Source of the DNA: Mnemiopsis leidyi
Lineage: Eukaryota; Ctenophora; Tentaculata; Lobata; Bolinopsidae
Direction of reading: 5' to 3'
Length of the DNA: 23,618 nucleotides
NCBI GenBank assembly: GCA_000226015.1
Contig: JH153160.1
Span: 2,104 to 25,721 of the forward strand
The notes below the pieces were generated by a model. It did not search any database. It was not told the origin of the DNA and worked only from the letters and a program-made list of their open reading frames with translations. A program made the translations under genes and the position numbers. Of this stretch, positions 8,632 to 18,552 are shown piece by piece (the stretch's first letter is position 1; the number at the start of each line of letters is the position of its first letter).

Positions 8632-9915
8632 ATGGCAGATGTAGATGATGACTTCCTCACTTCGACCCAGTTTTCCCTTCTTTTTGGAATATCAATGTGC
8701 AGTGTCTCTGGACTGGGCATTATTGCCAACGGGATATCTCTCTCATTTTTCAAGAAGTAGGTGTCGACCATTTTTGTTATCACCACTTCGACAACATGAA
8801 TAGTTTTATAATGTAGTGAGCCTATTATTACGCTTGCGTTGGCTGTTAAATAATTTATATTACAAAGGTCACAATTGTGGGAGGTAAACACTGCTGCATT
8901 CCTCAGGAAAAAGAAAAAAGAGCTCGGGTGCAAGCTACTGATGGCATTGAACATTTGTGACCTCACGATTTGTGCCTTATCTGCGATAGTCATACCTACT
9001 TTTGATGTCATCAGAAAGGAAAAGACAGAAATCTTTCGAGGTTTTAAGCCGGAATCACAAAATAATGTAGAAAGAGATGAAATTGAAAAAGCGCTCATCG
9101 TGGAAGATTACAAGAATTATAAAAGACTGAATTCAATTTGGTACGTTGGAATGTATATACCATTTCAGTTTCTGGTCATGATTTCATGTGTCATAACTGT
9201 CCTTCTTAGTGTAACAAGAATGATTGCCATGATGAAGCCACTCTTCATCATCAAACAGACGGTCGTATGGACATACCTTATCATCATTTCATCGTTTTTG
9301 TTCGCTACTACAATCGCGAAATGGGCAACCACAGAAAGCTGGGTACAAAGCGACATTTCTTATGAAACAATCAAAAATATAAGCCAACGCTATGAGTTTA
9401 GGACCCCAGTAAGTTGGATTCTAAGCACTCACATTAGAATGTCTGAATTTATTTTAGTGGCAGTGATGGTTATCCTTGTAGCAGTTTGCAGTGGAGTTAC
9501 TATAAAATCACTAAACTCTCCCATTGTCGAAGTCATGGAGCCGGGTGGAGTAAGTGCCAACTCCCAAAACAGACGAGCTACCACTATGGTTCTTCTACTT
9601 TCTTTAGCCTTCGTCTTGCTCAACAGCGCTTGGATCATTACTTTTCTTCATTTCTATATAGGTTTCCAGATGGGTTGGCCTGAATCAGATACTTTCTATC
9701 ACAGAGATCGTGTATATTTGAGAATGAACTTAATAACACTCACATTAATGACAGCTAACTCTTTTGTCAATCCTTTGATTTACATCTATAGGAATTCCAA
9801 ACTTAACGAATACGCAAAGACATCGGCAATAAAAGCAGTAGCAAAAGTTATCTGGATTTTTCTTATGATAGGTAAAGTACCTTCAATTATGTCAAGAAGT
9901 TTTCTCGGCCATTAA
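8632..9915 (+). CDS. Rhodopsin-family (class A) GPCR, two exons, 377 aa
   Basis: Exons 8632-8756 and 8907-9915, joined by a 150-bp intron (GTAGGT...TTCCTCAG) in phase 2, give a 377-aa seven-helix receptor. TM1 at 13-39 (GIIANG, Asn1.50-like), TM2 at 52-74 (LNICDL, Asp60), TM3 at about 123-145, TM4 at 160-180, TM5 at 219-242, TM6 at 268-293, TM7 at 316-336 with NPLIY, then helix 8 (RNSKL). The D/ERY position reads TRM, the TM6 CWxP motif is absent (NSAWII), and extracellular loop 1 is long and charged (about 75-120). Start: ATG upstream of a clear TM1 with matching splice phase. The same intron and motifs occur in the minus-strand paralogue at 12648-13928. The ligand is unknown; it is a lineage-specific orphan receptor, possibly chemosensory (inference). 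Confidence 0.9.
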
Positions 9916-9998
9916 TGTCAGCTGCCAACCACGGCATTACTGGTACGTTATTGTATTGGTATATTATTACACTTATATTATCATACTTTTAGTATATG

Positions 9999-10103
9999 CA
10001 GTAAGACCCCTATATTGCCTTTATTTACCGTGTCTCTCGATTCCTAGATTCCTCGGGCCTTCTCCCTTTCCCCCGAGAGGTCCGGTAAATAGAGGTTTTA
10101 CTG
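9999..10103. mobile_element. 105-bp pogo/Tigger-like (Tc1/mariner) MITE
   Basis: The left end starts CAGTAAGACC and the right end, read in reverse, starts CAGTAAAACC. Further in, both arms share ATTTACCG and CTCTCG, so the element folds on itself. A TA flanks the right end, but TG flanks the left where a TA target duplication is expected, so one side has mutated. CAGT-starting ends rich in AAACCTCTAT are typical of pogo/Tigger-group elements (recognised by eye). It sits about 85 bases after a receptor stop codon and has no coding capacity. Confidence 0.6.
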
Positions 10104-10861
10104 TAGTTGATTAATAACAATAACATTTGAATTTTTAGATGATTTCATTTACATCCGATTTTTTATGAAATTACAAACTTAGAATAATAAAGTTATTTCT
10201 AAATTTGAAATATCACTCAAGAGAGAACATAACGTGGCAGGTTATACGGCGGCACGGAAGTGATTTGATATTTTGTTGTATTTCAGTGATTATATTTCAA
10301 GTTCATTGATTAAAGTTAGATATATTGTCATTCTTTATTGTACTACTAGTTCATTTTCAAATTGAAACCGTTCTTCCATATATTAATGATATTGAACCCA
10401 CGAAACAGACTGAACAGATTGAGAAGAGTAATCATCAAGTGTTGAAGTTGTCAAAACATTTTCAAAGACATCTTCAGTTACATCAAATATTGGGTCTCAG
10501 CCTAAAAATAGTATCAAGAACGAAGAAATACTAATGGGTCACTGTTTTGTCTGAAGGTAGTTATATATATATATTATAATTATAACCTACGTAAAAACAA
10601 TCTGCTGCTGACAGCGTGGTGTGTCTTCAACCAACTTGCCGGACAAATTTGTGATTACTGTTAAATATTTACGACGGGACGGTAGTCGCTGCTCCGGAGT
10701 TTAAATTTGCCGAAGGTTGATATGCAAGAAGTCCTGTCGGCCCGGTTATGTGGGATTATTGGAAAGTCCCAAAACATGAAATAATGTTGAGTATTATTTT
10801 GCCGTCGGAGTTGGAATGAGTCACACCAGGTCCGTCGTCCCGTTTTACTGTTTTACACTCT
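10104..10861. other. Non-coding spacer with a short TA-rich run
   Basis: AT-rich sequence between the pogo-like MITE and the GPCR pseudogene. It contains a (TA)n-type run at about 10561-10585. A 69-codon plus-strand ORF at 10325-10534 has no recognisable homology. The 10600-10860 part lies where TM3 onward of the pseudogene should be, but I cannot see conserved receptor sequence there. Confidence 0.4.
10186..10191 (+). terminator. Polyadenylation signal AATAAA downstream of the + strand GPCR
   Basis: AATAAA 271 bases after the receptor stop codon. If used, the 3' UTR would contain the MITE at 9999-10103. Confidence 0.4.
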
Positions 10862-11150
10862 TGCAGATTGTGGGAATGACAATAGCCGATAAAGAACATA
10901 TCAGAAGGTCACACAAGTTCGGCGCCATTCCCACCAAGGTCTCTATCCCTTTTCCTGGCAAAATAAATGTTTCGTGTAAATAACCCGCAAACGTCGAAAA
11001 TTAAAAAAGACTGCAAGTAATGGACATCAGTGTCTTGAGAAGTTAGAAAACTTAAGGTTTCTCACCTTACGAAAAACAAAAGCTTATCCCGTTGGTGATG
11101 ATTCCAACCGCAGAAAAGCCACCCATTACCACTCGAAAAAGAAATTAAAA
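10862..11150 (-). pseudogene. Broken two-exon GPCR copy (TM1 and TM2 only)
   Basis: Minus-strand relic of the same receptor family. Exon 1 (11066 to about 11150) reads GGFSAVGIITNGIS, matching TM1 of the intact receptors, and ends at a good donor (TAAG|GTGAGA) but with a one-base indel that breaks the frame. The intron (10955-11065) ends at TTGCCAG. Exon 2 starts at 10954 and, after a small deletion and frame change, reads NLCDLLICSLSAIVIPT, matching TM2. Downstream the homology is lost amid stops. Retention of the family's TM1/TM2 intron shows a genomic duplicate, not a retrocopy. In-frame stops upstream of TM1 and no clear ATG confirm it is dead. Confidence 0.8.
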
Positions 11151-11313
11151 TTTCTTAGAATAATATTTAAAACTGTTGCCAAAATCGCTCATTTTTTAAT
11201 TAACTCTCAAGACTCCATTTGACATTCTGAGAGTATGATGTATTTGCTTTTTACACATTAAGGCAAACACGACAAACTTTCAGATGGTGAGATCTGATTC
11301 ACACCTCACATTA
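11151..11313. other. Spacer, nothing recognised
   Basis: AT-rich sequence between the GPCR relic and the Harbinger-like element; it includes the region where the pseudogene's N-terminus and promoter would have been. Confidence 0.35.
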
Positions 11314-12133
11314 GGGGTCATTCATAACCGAGCCGTACTTATGGCTCGTACTTAAATCAAGCGAAAATCGAACGATAATCCATTTTTAGTATTCATAATA
11401 ATGGCTCGCCTCAACTTTTAAGTACGGCTTGCTAAGTCGTGGCTTAAATTGGTGAGCCATTCTTAAGCCGGCTCGAATTGTGGCTCAGGATTTAAGTACA
11501 CGGATTACCTGAGCCGAGCCGTGGATTACCAGATCTCAGCCATGGATTACCGTTTGAGTCGCGGCTTACACGTCGAGTTTCGTATTCATAAAGTGAGGAC
11601 ACGTCCTTATTTTCTGAGCCAAAAAGCTGAGCCCCCGAATCCCGTCCTTTCCTACTGGCTTACTTGTCGTTTTGTTCAATAAGTGCCCTTGTGATTTGAA
11701 TTTTTGCATAAAACTCTCAGAGGTGATTGCCCTTAGGTAGAGGAACATTGATGCCAATTTTATTGAAATCAAACAAAGTTAGAAATTTCGACAATTTGGG
11801 CTCGGACAGNNNNNNNNNNATGTACTCAGAATTGTAAGTACATGTCCTTAAAACAGAAAGCCGTGGCTTGGCTCTGTCTGTTTTTTAAGTACAGCGTGCT
11901 GAGCCACGGCTTATAATCCGTACTTAAACCGTAAGCCATAGCTCTGAGCCGTACTTAATCCAGTGAGCCATGGCTCGGATTCAACGAGCCATGGCTCGAT
12001 AAAACTGAGCCATAAGTACGGAAATTTTAAGCCTGACTTACTTTATGAATACCGATTTCGTGGCTTACCTGATTTAAGTACGAGACACGTACTCGTGGCT
12101 TAAGGACGCGTACTCGATTTTATGAATGACCCC
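11314..12133. mobile_element. Non-autonomous DNA transposon with GGGGTCATTCATAA ends, packed with a short motif
   Basis: The outermost 14 bases (11314-11327) are perfectly inverted at 12120-12133. The left flank is TTA and the right TTT; a TTA target duplication with one change would fit PIF/Harbinger, whose ends often resemble GGGTCATTCA (family assignment by eye, moderate). Both halves are crowded with the palindrome-prone words GAGCC, TACTTAA, TAAGTACGG and GTGGCTTA in both orientations, more than twenty occurrences in all. The central part (about 11575-11770) lacks the motif and has only a 68-codon ORF without recognisable homology. The assembly gap lies inside, so the true length is unknown. 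No transposase is visible. Confidence 0.65.
11810..11819. other. Assembly gap (10 N)
   Basis: Ten Ns inside the motif-dense transposon; probably a repeat-induced gap whose size is not known. Confidence 0.98.
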
Positions 12134-12647
12134 TTTTGATACTTGATTATAGCCTCCGAAACAGGAGAGTCGGAAGTTATTTATAATGATTGTCATCAGC
12201 AAATGAGGATTTTGCCAATGTTAAATGAGACGTACATTTTCAATTACTTGATCCTTAGTTATTGTAATTCAATGCAATCATTTATCAACAAATTAATTTC
12301 GAATTTTGTTAAGAAAACGCTGTGGTGACCTTCTCCAACTCCTGAAACATACGCAAAATACTTTGTATCTGTTTAGTTTAGTGACGGTGTTTTCAAAAGA
12401 GTTATTCAGCATAGTGCTTACTGTAAAGAATTGTATAATGTATTGCGTTAGCAATTTCAAGAGTAAACTTAAATATAAAGGAATCGACATAAAGATAAGA
12501 AACCTGATGATCATGCAAGCAGCATAAATATCTGCACAATCCAATCATAAAATCATTTACCAACAAAATGTACATATAATATCCTTATTAACAAAGTGTC
12601 TTAACATAATGATAAATGGCAAAAACATGACACTATCGGAAACTTGA
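12134..12647. other. Spacer downstream of the minus-strand GPCR, no gene seen
   Basis: AT-rich; should hold the 3' UTR of the minus-strand receptor. I see no canonical AATAAA close to its stop on that strand, and the short ORFs here have no recognisable similarity. Confidence 0.4.
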
Positions 12648-13928
12648 CTACACCCAAGGGTTCAAGCACCAGTAAAATCTTGTCAAGTTCCTGAAAGCCC
12701 ACATAAGCCCTTCCAGGATATTCGATAGGACTTGTCGTGTGTACCTACGGAGCTTGGAGTATCTCACAGTGTATATGATTGGATTTACGATGGAATTTAG
12801 TGGCATGAAAGCTAAAGTTGTAAGAGTCAGCACTGTTTCTGAATCTTTATAGGTTGATGGCTGATAAACGAATCTACTGTAAGCGCCTAATAATGTAGCA
12901 ATCCAAGCCCCACTGGTTAAGACGAAGGCTAAAGAAAGTAGAAGGACCATTATAGCGGCTCGTCTGTTTTGAGAATTGTTATTGACTCCCCCGGGCTCCA
13001 TAACTTCGACAATCGGAGAGTTCAGAGATTTTATTGTTATTCCACTGCCTACTGCCACGACAAGAACCATCAACGCCACCAGAACTAGGTCTGATAACTG
13101 TACACAGGCCATTAACTTCCAAAGATCGTCTTTGAGAAAGATTTGGCCTGCGTCTTCTAATGAATTTACAATATCGCTTAATAAACTTTTAGAAATATCA
13201 ATGTCATACAAGTAGTATAGCCCGATCCATTTCCCTACCATTTCCCCGAATAAAACAATGGTTATGATAAGAAGGGTTGTCCAGACAAGCTTCTTATTTA
13301 TAAGATAAAGTGGTTCAGTCATCGCAATCATTCGGGTAGAGCTTATAAGTACAGTCAAGAAACATGAGATTTGAACTAAATATTGGAATGGAACATAAAA
13401 TACACTTCTTATCGTCATTGATAAGGAAATCTGGTGATTGATAGCATCTCTAATTGTTGTTTCCATCTCACTGTTTGTGTTGATGTCACTAAAGTTATTC
13501 ATGAGTTTCAATAGTTCTTCTTTACTTCGTAAAATCTCACCGACAGAAACCAAGTTTGCTGTTGAAAAAAGACAGATGAGAAGGTCACAAAAGTTCAGAG
13601 CGATTATAAGTTTACTTCCAAGACTGTGCTTTTCTTTCCTGAAGAATGAACGTGCTGCACAAGAATAATTCTTCGCTTACTTATTTCTACTCTCATTTTA
13701 AACCTATGAAGTTTGAAAGTGATATGAATATGCTGCAGACTGCTGCCTATTTTAGTAAAATAATGAAATTCACTACCTATCTCTAATTCACTACCTATCT
13801 CTGACATAATAATACCTGATAAAGTATGAGAGTGAAACACTGTTTGCGGCAAACCCAGCTATTGAAAGTCCACTTATGGAAACTCCAAAGGGATAGAAAA
13901 ACGATTCAGATAATAGTAACTCGTTCAT
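12648..13928 (-). CDS. Rhodopsin-family (class A) GPCR, two exons, 367 aa
   Basis: Exon 1 is 13928-13816 and exon 2 is 13638-12648, with a 177-bp intron (GTATTA...CATTCTTCAG) in phase 2, the same site as in the plus-strand paralogue. The 367-aa product has TM1 with GFAANS, TM2 with LNFCDL (Asp56), TM3 ending STRM (139-141; TRM at the DRY site), TM5 at about 219-240, TM6 without CWxP (SGAWIA), TM7 with NPIIY (323-327), and helix 8 RYSKL. Extracellular loop 1 is long and helical. The intracellular loop 3/TM6 block is nearly identical to the paralogue (38 of 43 residues). The start ATG gives a short N-terminus just before TM1, as in the paralogue. Ligand unknown; orphan receptor of a local family. 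Confidence 0.9.
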
Positions 13929-14908
13929 TTTCAGGGACTCTGAAGCTTGAAGCAGGAGGCAAGAATAAAACGAAAAATTTAGGCAGCTGATAAACTATTC
14001 GATCCAGCCATCTCAGCCAATATAATCACAGCTCGTTTACATTTTTATTTCATTTTACTACTAACAATTCGAGGACGTATGTTATACAGCTGTCTGAGAC
14101 TGGATTCAGGACCATCTTATAATCATAACAAGTGGAAAGTTGTGCAGCAGTTTTTAATGTTATGAGCCAGAAGTCAGGGTAGTCAGCTGTTAGAATGAAT
14201 AACTAAAATTTAAGATGAATTTTGTGTAAAAATAAAAAACACAAAATTGCTAGTTAGGTAGTAATTTAGATCGAGAACTAAGATTAAAGTAAGGATTTAG
14301 AACTAAAAATAGTTGACCTATCGCAATTCCTAGCTGCCTGACTTCAAGCCATTGTATCTTATTAAGCTTGACTCATAAGGTACGTATAAACTCAGAGGGA
14401 GCAATCGCGAAAAAATATAAACTGATAAATTGTACTCTGTACCTTAAAGTCAATGGTCAACTTTCTAATTTCTAAATAACATATCAACAATTTCGATCTC
14501 TTTCCAAAGTCCTGATCCGATCTTGTTTGAGCAGCCGTAAGCCCTTGAGCACTCTACACCTCTTTGCAGTTGATGCACGAGTTATCTTAAATCTTAGTTT
14601 AACAATAATACAATACATCCAATGCACAGTATAGATTTGCTTGCAACTGTACTGGAGTGCTAAGTAAGCAGGGCCACAAGCACACTATATGCAAACCACA
14701 TTGCCATGCAGCTTATTAACATTTTACATGAGATTTTCAATACAACTTTTAACTTAGCACCATGATTTATGTGCTGAACGATTTCTTGATGAAGTACAAG
14801 ATTGTGAAATGTGATTTGAAACGTAATTAGGGATTTGAGAAGTGGGCGATATCATGAAAATTGGAAAATTCATCGATAAAAACTCAAAATACCAACAAAA
14901 AACCAGAC
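13929..14908. other. Spacer or large intron between the GPCR and the WD40 gene
   Basis: This lies downstream of the last identified WD40-gene exon and upstream of the GPCR, both on the minus strand. I looked for a further WD-repeat exon with matching phase 0 and found none that is convincing. A minus-strand open stretch at about 14030-14190 begins after an AG but has no WD character. It presumably holds the GPCR promoter. Confidence 0.4.
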
Positions 14909-17900
14909 CTGTTTTGTCCTGCCAATGTACCGAGCACAAGTTATCGGTTTCTCGTGGCTGAGAACCCTGTCCTTCATCTCAGGCTTCATGTCCATAATGG
15001 AGAGGAGGTTGTTGGAGCTCATTATCAGCCGGTTTTTTGGTTCGTCAAACAACAGGGTTACAGGCACGGGCGAGTATAGGACTGAATATAAATACTGTGT
15101 TAGATTAAACTAGGAGGCAGTGACTTGTAATTTGTTTACATTCCGTTAGGTTAAACTTAAAGAATTAAATATTAGCAGTATACTAACCATCAGGACCCTT
15201 TGCCAGAATGCCAGTTAATCTCTGGAGACAAGCCTGCCTTTGCACGTCCCAAATTCTAAACGTCTTGTCCATGCTGAGGCTGATGAGCTGACCTCGACTA
15301 CCGTTGAGAATGACATGAGTTACCGAGGTCATGTGACCACCAAGCACCTGGGTGGACAGTAATCAACTAGTGCACGATAAGTATATTATCGAACTTTTTA
15401 GCTTTAACAAACATTTCAAGACAAAACGCAACATTCTATCAAACTTTAAATATGCATCATACATCGGTTTTGTTCACTGTCCGAGAAATGTTAAAAATTA
15501 TACTGGCCACATGAATAACTAGTCGATTAACTAGTTACCAATGAATTACTTAAATAATTAGTGACTAATTGTCAAGTTAGTTACTAATCTAGTCGCTAAC
15601 ATACCCCGACAGGTTTCTTAACATAGGGGTTCCATAGTCGAACCATAAGATCTACATCCCCAGTAGCTATAATGTTCATGTGAGGGTTGTAGTCGAAACA
15701 GTTTACTCCTTGAGGCACATTGAACGCCGTTCTGTGAAGAGTGTGGTGACAGTTAGATAATATGAAAGCAAGGTAATAAAAACTTATTTACTTCGAATAT
15801 GAAGGACGAAAACGGTTCACTTTTATCATACAATCTAACCTTCTAAACATCTAGGCCAACATAACGGGCACCTTTTTAAACATCTCATATTTAACATTCC
15901 TGAAGTTCTGTACAAAGTGGCAATAAAAAGTCACAAACTCACGTTCTCATGAGAGTTTTGTTTTTTTCCTTCATTCCAAGAACCAGTGAGTTAGTGCTTG
16001 TTGTAGAACAGCTGATTATCAGGTCCAGGTGAGGGGCGTACATTACTAAAAAAATTTTAAGAGGGATATTCATTGCTCACCTATTTATCTCTTTATCAAA
16101 AAATTACGTTTGGCAGTAATGTATACTATGACTGTCACAAAAATGTAAAATATTTCGTGATATCTGGACTACAATATAAAGGGGGAGGGTTGGCTTACAA
16201 ACAATAAATAATTGACTTACCTTTTCTGGTCCAGCCAGAGTGTCCCCTGTGTGTTACAACTTTAACATGTTCATAGTGCCCCGCCAAGATCTTGTCATAC
16301 GGAACTTCAGTAACATCTGGAATTAACAACGTGAGCAATAAAGAATCAAGAAATATATAATGTATACAAATAGTTTTTGATTCACAGATTGATGGTACAA
16401 CTAAAAGATGAACAACCAAAATTCATTGAACTCCAACGTACCTTCTCCATCGCTGTCGGAGGAAGGTCTGGAGGTGGGCTCGAAAAGGTTGGGAGAATCT
16501 GTCTTGTCGAAGAGGAATGCTGTGACGTTACCATGGACGTCACCATAGCACAGTATAGATTCACTTTGACTACTCCTGTTAAAGCAAAGTAATGATTTAC
16601 TTTGAACGATTTTGTGATACCACAGTGTAGATTCACTTTAACTAATCCCGTGGTAGCAAAGTATCGGTTTATTTTCACTACTTTTGTGTGGTCATTACAA
16701 ATCTGCACAAAGATGAAATAAGATAAAACGTGTGTATTGTAAGTGCATAAACCAGTAGTGAAGGGAAAGGGGGGCATAAGGTAATCCTTGAATTCTACAG
16801 GTGCATGAGGTTCCTTTTTTAGACTGCAGGTCATATATCACTGAAGTTAAATGATGAAGTCATAAATTTTATAAGTTAATCATATTGAACCAATTATGAT
16901 ATAATAATAACCTATCAATGATATCAGATATTTAAAAAAGAAAGCTTCATTGATTAGATATCATGATCAAACTAGTGCTTAACAGACACTCTGCAATAAC
17001 ACTTACTAATTTCTTTGCTGGTGCTTGCAATGGCTATTTTGTGTGAAAGGTTGTGCAGAACTGCCATACTGGTTATCCAAAGATTTCTCGACTTGACTAA
17101 ACCACTTTCCACCTTTAAAGTGTTTGTCATCTTCATTTTCATGTCCCATATTCCAATCATTCCCTCCTGTTTAATTTGAGCACTTACTTATAGCTGATGT
17201 TAAAACTGTTATCAAAAAACTCCAGAATTCAAAATTTTCCACAACTACGACAAAATTAACTGTGGCAATTCATCAATTATCCTTGCCTAATTAACCTTGC
17301 TTATGGTGATGTATCTTTTTGGATTTTGAAGAATGTCTATGTGCTGAACTGTTTCTTTGTGTGGGCTCCCAATGGGACGATGTCTTTGCCATTGGGGTAC
17401 CTATGAGAACAGTTATTGTATTCTTCTTATTGTATTTCTTTGTTGTACATAGAAAAATGGCAATTGTTATAACAGAGATGTCAAATCATTTTTTGGGAGA
17501 AATAGAACAAACTATGAACCTTTGTTGCTTTCATCTTATCATCTTTTTCATAAAACTGTCGCAGAAGATGGGAACAGAACATGTCCTGAAATAAACATGA
17601 CATTAAAAACAATTTATGATTAACTATTTGGAAAAACATTGCTAGCAATGAAGAGATATAGATTGAAAGGATAACAGAAAGGATAACAGGCTTGAAAAAA
17701 TACGCTAATTTTTCACTACAATGTTTTTATGAATTGAACACTGGAACCACAAACCCAGTCAATATGACCTTCTCCGGCCACATCTACTTGGAGATAGAGC
17801 TCTTTCAACTGAAGGATATTGTTTATCACTTATTAATTAAGTGTGATGTCACTATTTGTTATCTAATTATATATCAATTGATTTTTACATCATTGATAAC

Positions 17901-18403
17901 TTCTATTGAGTAAAACTGTTTACCTGTTCTTCATGTGTGGATCCAAGAATTGTCTGACATGCCTCTCTAAACTCAGAGTATGATATCTTTTCAGATCTTC
18001 CTTCAGTTATATCCTGACGATATGTTTTAATGTCACAAGTTACATGAGCAGAATAATACAATTTAGCTTAGTAGCAATAACATAATATAATGACTTATTG
18101 ATAAAAGAATCAATAAATCTTACAAGAAATGCATCTTTTAGATCCAAAAGATCTCTGATATTTAGACCATCTTCAAGTTTTATATGCCCCTTGACTGCAG
18201 CCCTGAAAATGGCACAAAGTTCACTCACAGCATGGCCATAAGGTGGTCACAATCATGATAATATACATGATTATCTGAGTAAGCTGAAGACAAAACAACC
18301 TAAGAAAAAATCAACGACAGTTTAGTAAACAAAGTTTTAAATTTACAAACCCAGAAGTTTCTTCTCTGCGATTGACAAATATTGAAGAATCAGCAGATGT
18401 CAT
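14909..18403 (-). CDS. WDR49/WDR64-like (CFAP337-type) EF-hand and WD40-repeat protein, 14 exons, 3' end not found
   Basis: Exons in order: 18403-18351, 18202-18124, 18013-17924, 17808-17755, 17585-17520, 17400-17296, 17166-17007, 16840-16753, 16575-16442, 16316-16221, 16045-15943, 15731-15605, 15347-15188, 15081-14909. All introns are GT-AG, every junction keeps the frame, and the sum is exactly 496 codons. The N-terminus is EF-hand-like: SYSEFREA (55-62), then a loop at 83-94 beginning DVAGEGHIDW. WD repeats follow, with EGMIGIWDMK, LCYGDVHGNVTAFLF, GVNCFDYNPHMN...VRLWNPY, GGHMTSVTHV...FRIWDV and PVTLLFDEPKNRLI. The order matches WDR49/WDR64 family proteins, which are associated with motile-cilium axonemes (established for the family as I recall it; by-eye match). 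Family members are roughly twice this length, so C-terminal WD repeats are missing. Confidence 0.9.
15515..15600. repeat. Intronic AT-rich block of CTAGT/TTAGT words
   Basis: In the intron between WD40-gene exons 12 and 13, words such as ACTAGT, TTAGTTAC and CTAGTCG recur in both orientations about eight times in 85 bases. Function unknown; probably a degenerate simple or foldback repeat. Confidence 0.4.
16549..16690. repeat. Imperfect ~72-bp tandem duplication across an exon 9 splice acceptor
   Basis: Unit 1 (16549-16620) and unit 2 (16621 to about 16690) share CACAGT(A/G)TAGATTCACTTT, AGCAAAGTA, TTTACTTT/TTTATTTT and TTTTGTG in the same order. Unit 1 contains the first 27 bases of WD40-gene exon 9 and its acceptor. 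Unit 2 therefore carries a decayed copy of the exon edge and acceptor inside the upstream intron. Confidence 0.75.
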
Positions 18404-18552
18404 TATGGGTAACTGTCATGTTTTATCAACCTATCAGTAATACAATACATGATACTTCATAATTATTTTTCATACTTTGGTTTGTACAAGTTTTTTAATG
18501 AAACAAATTAATCCTTGTAATTTTAATATTGTAAGCAATGTATATTATATAA
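18404..18552. other. Upstream region of the WD40 gene
   Basis: AT-rich sequence upstream of the minus-strand ATG; the 5' UTR and promoter are expected here, but I see no distinctive site. Confidence 0.35.

Noticed and set aside
8875-8906. GPCR starting at the ATG near 8875 in a single exon
   Set aside because: That start lacks TM1. The upstream exon 8632-8756 supplies TM1, and the acceptor at 8906 gives a phase match shared with the minus-strand paralogue.
8553-9098. 181-codon minus-strand ORF
   Set aside because: Antisense to both exons and the intron of the plus-strand GPCR; no domain.
14030-14190. Possible additional WD40 exon on the minus strand
   Set aside because: Open after an AG, but the translation (DYPDFWLITLKTAAQLS...) lacks WD-repeat character, and the phase does not follow from exon 14.
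16382-16834. 150-codon minus-strand ORF across the WD40 gene
   Set aside because: Runs in the wrong frame through exon 9, the intron and most of exon 8; the spliced frames give clear WD-repeat protein instead.
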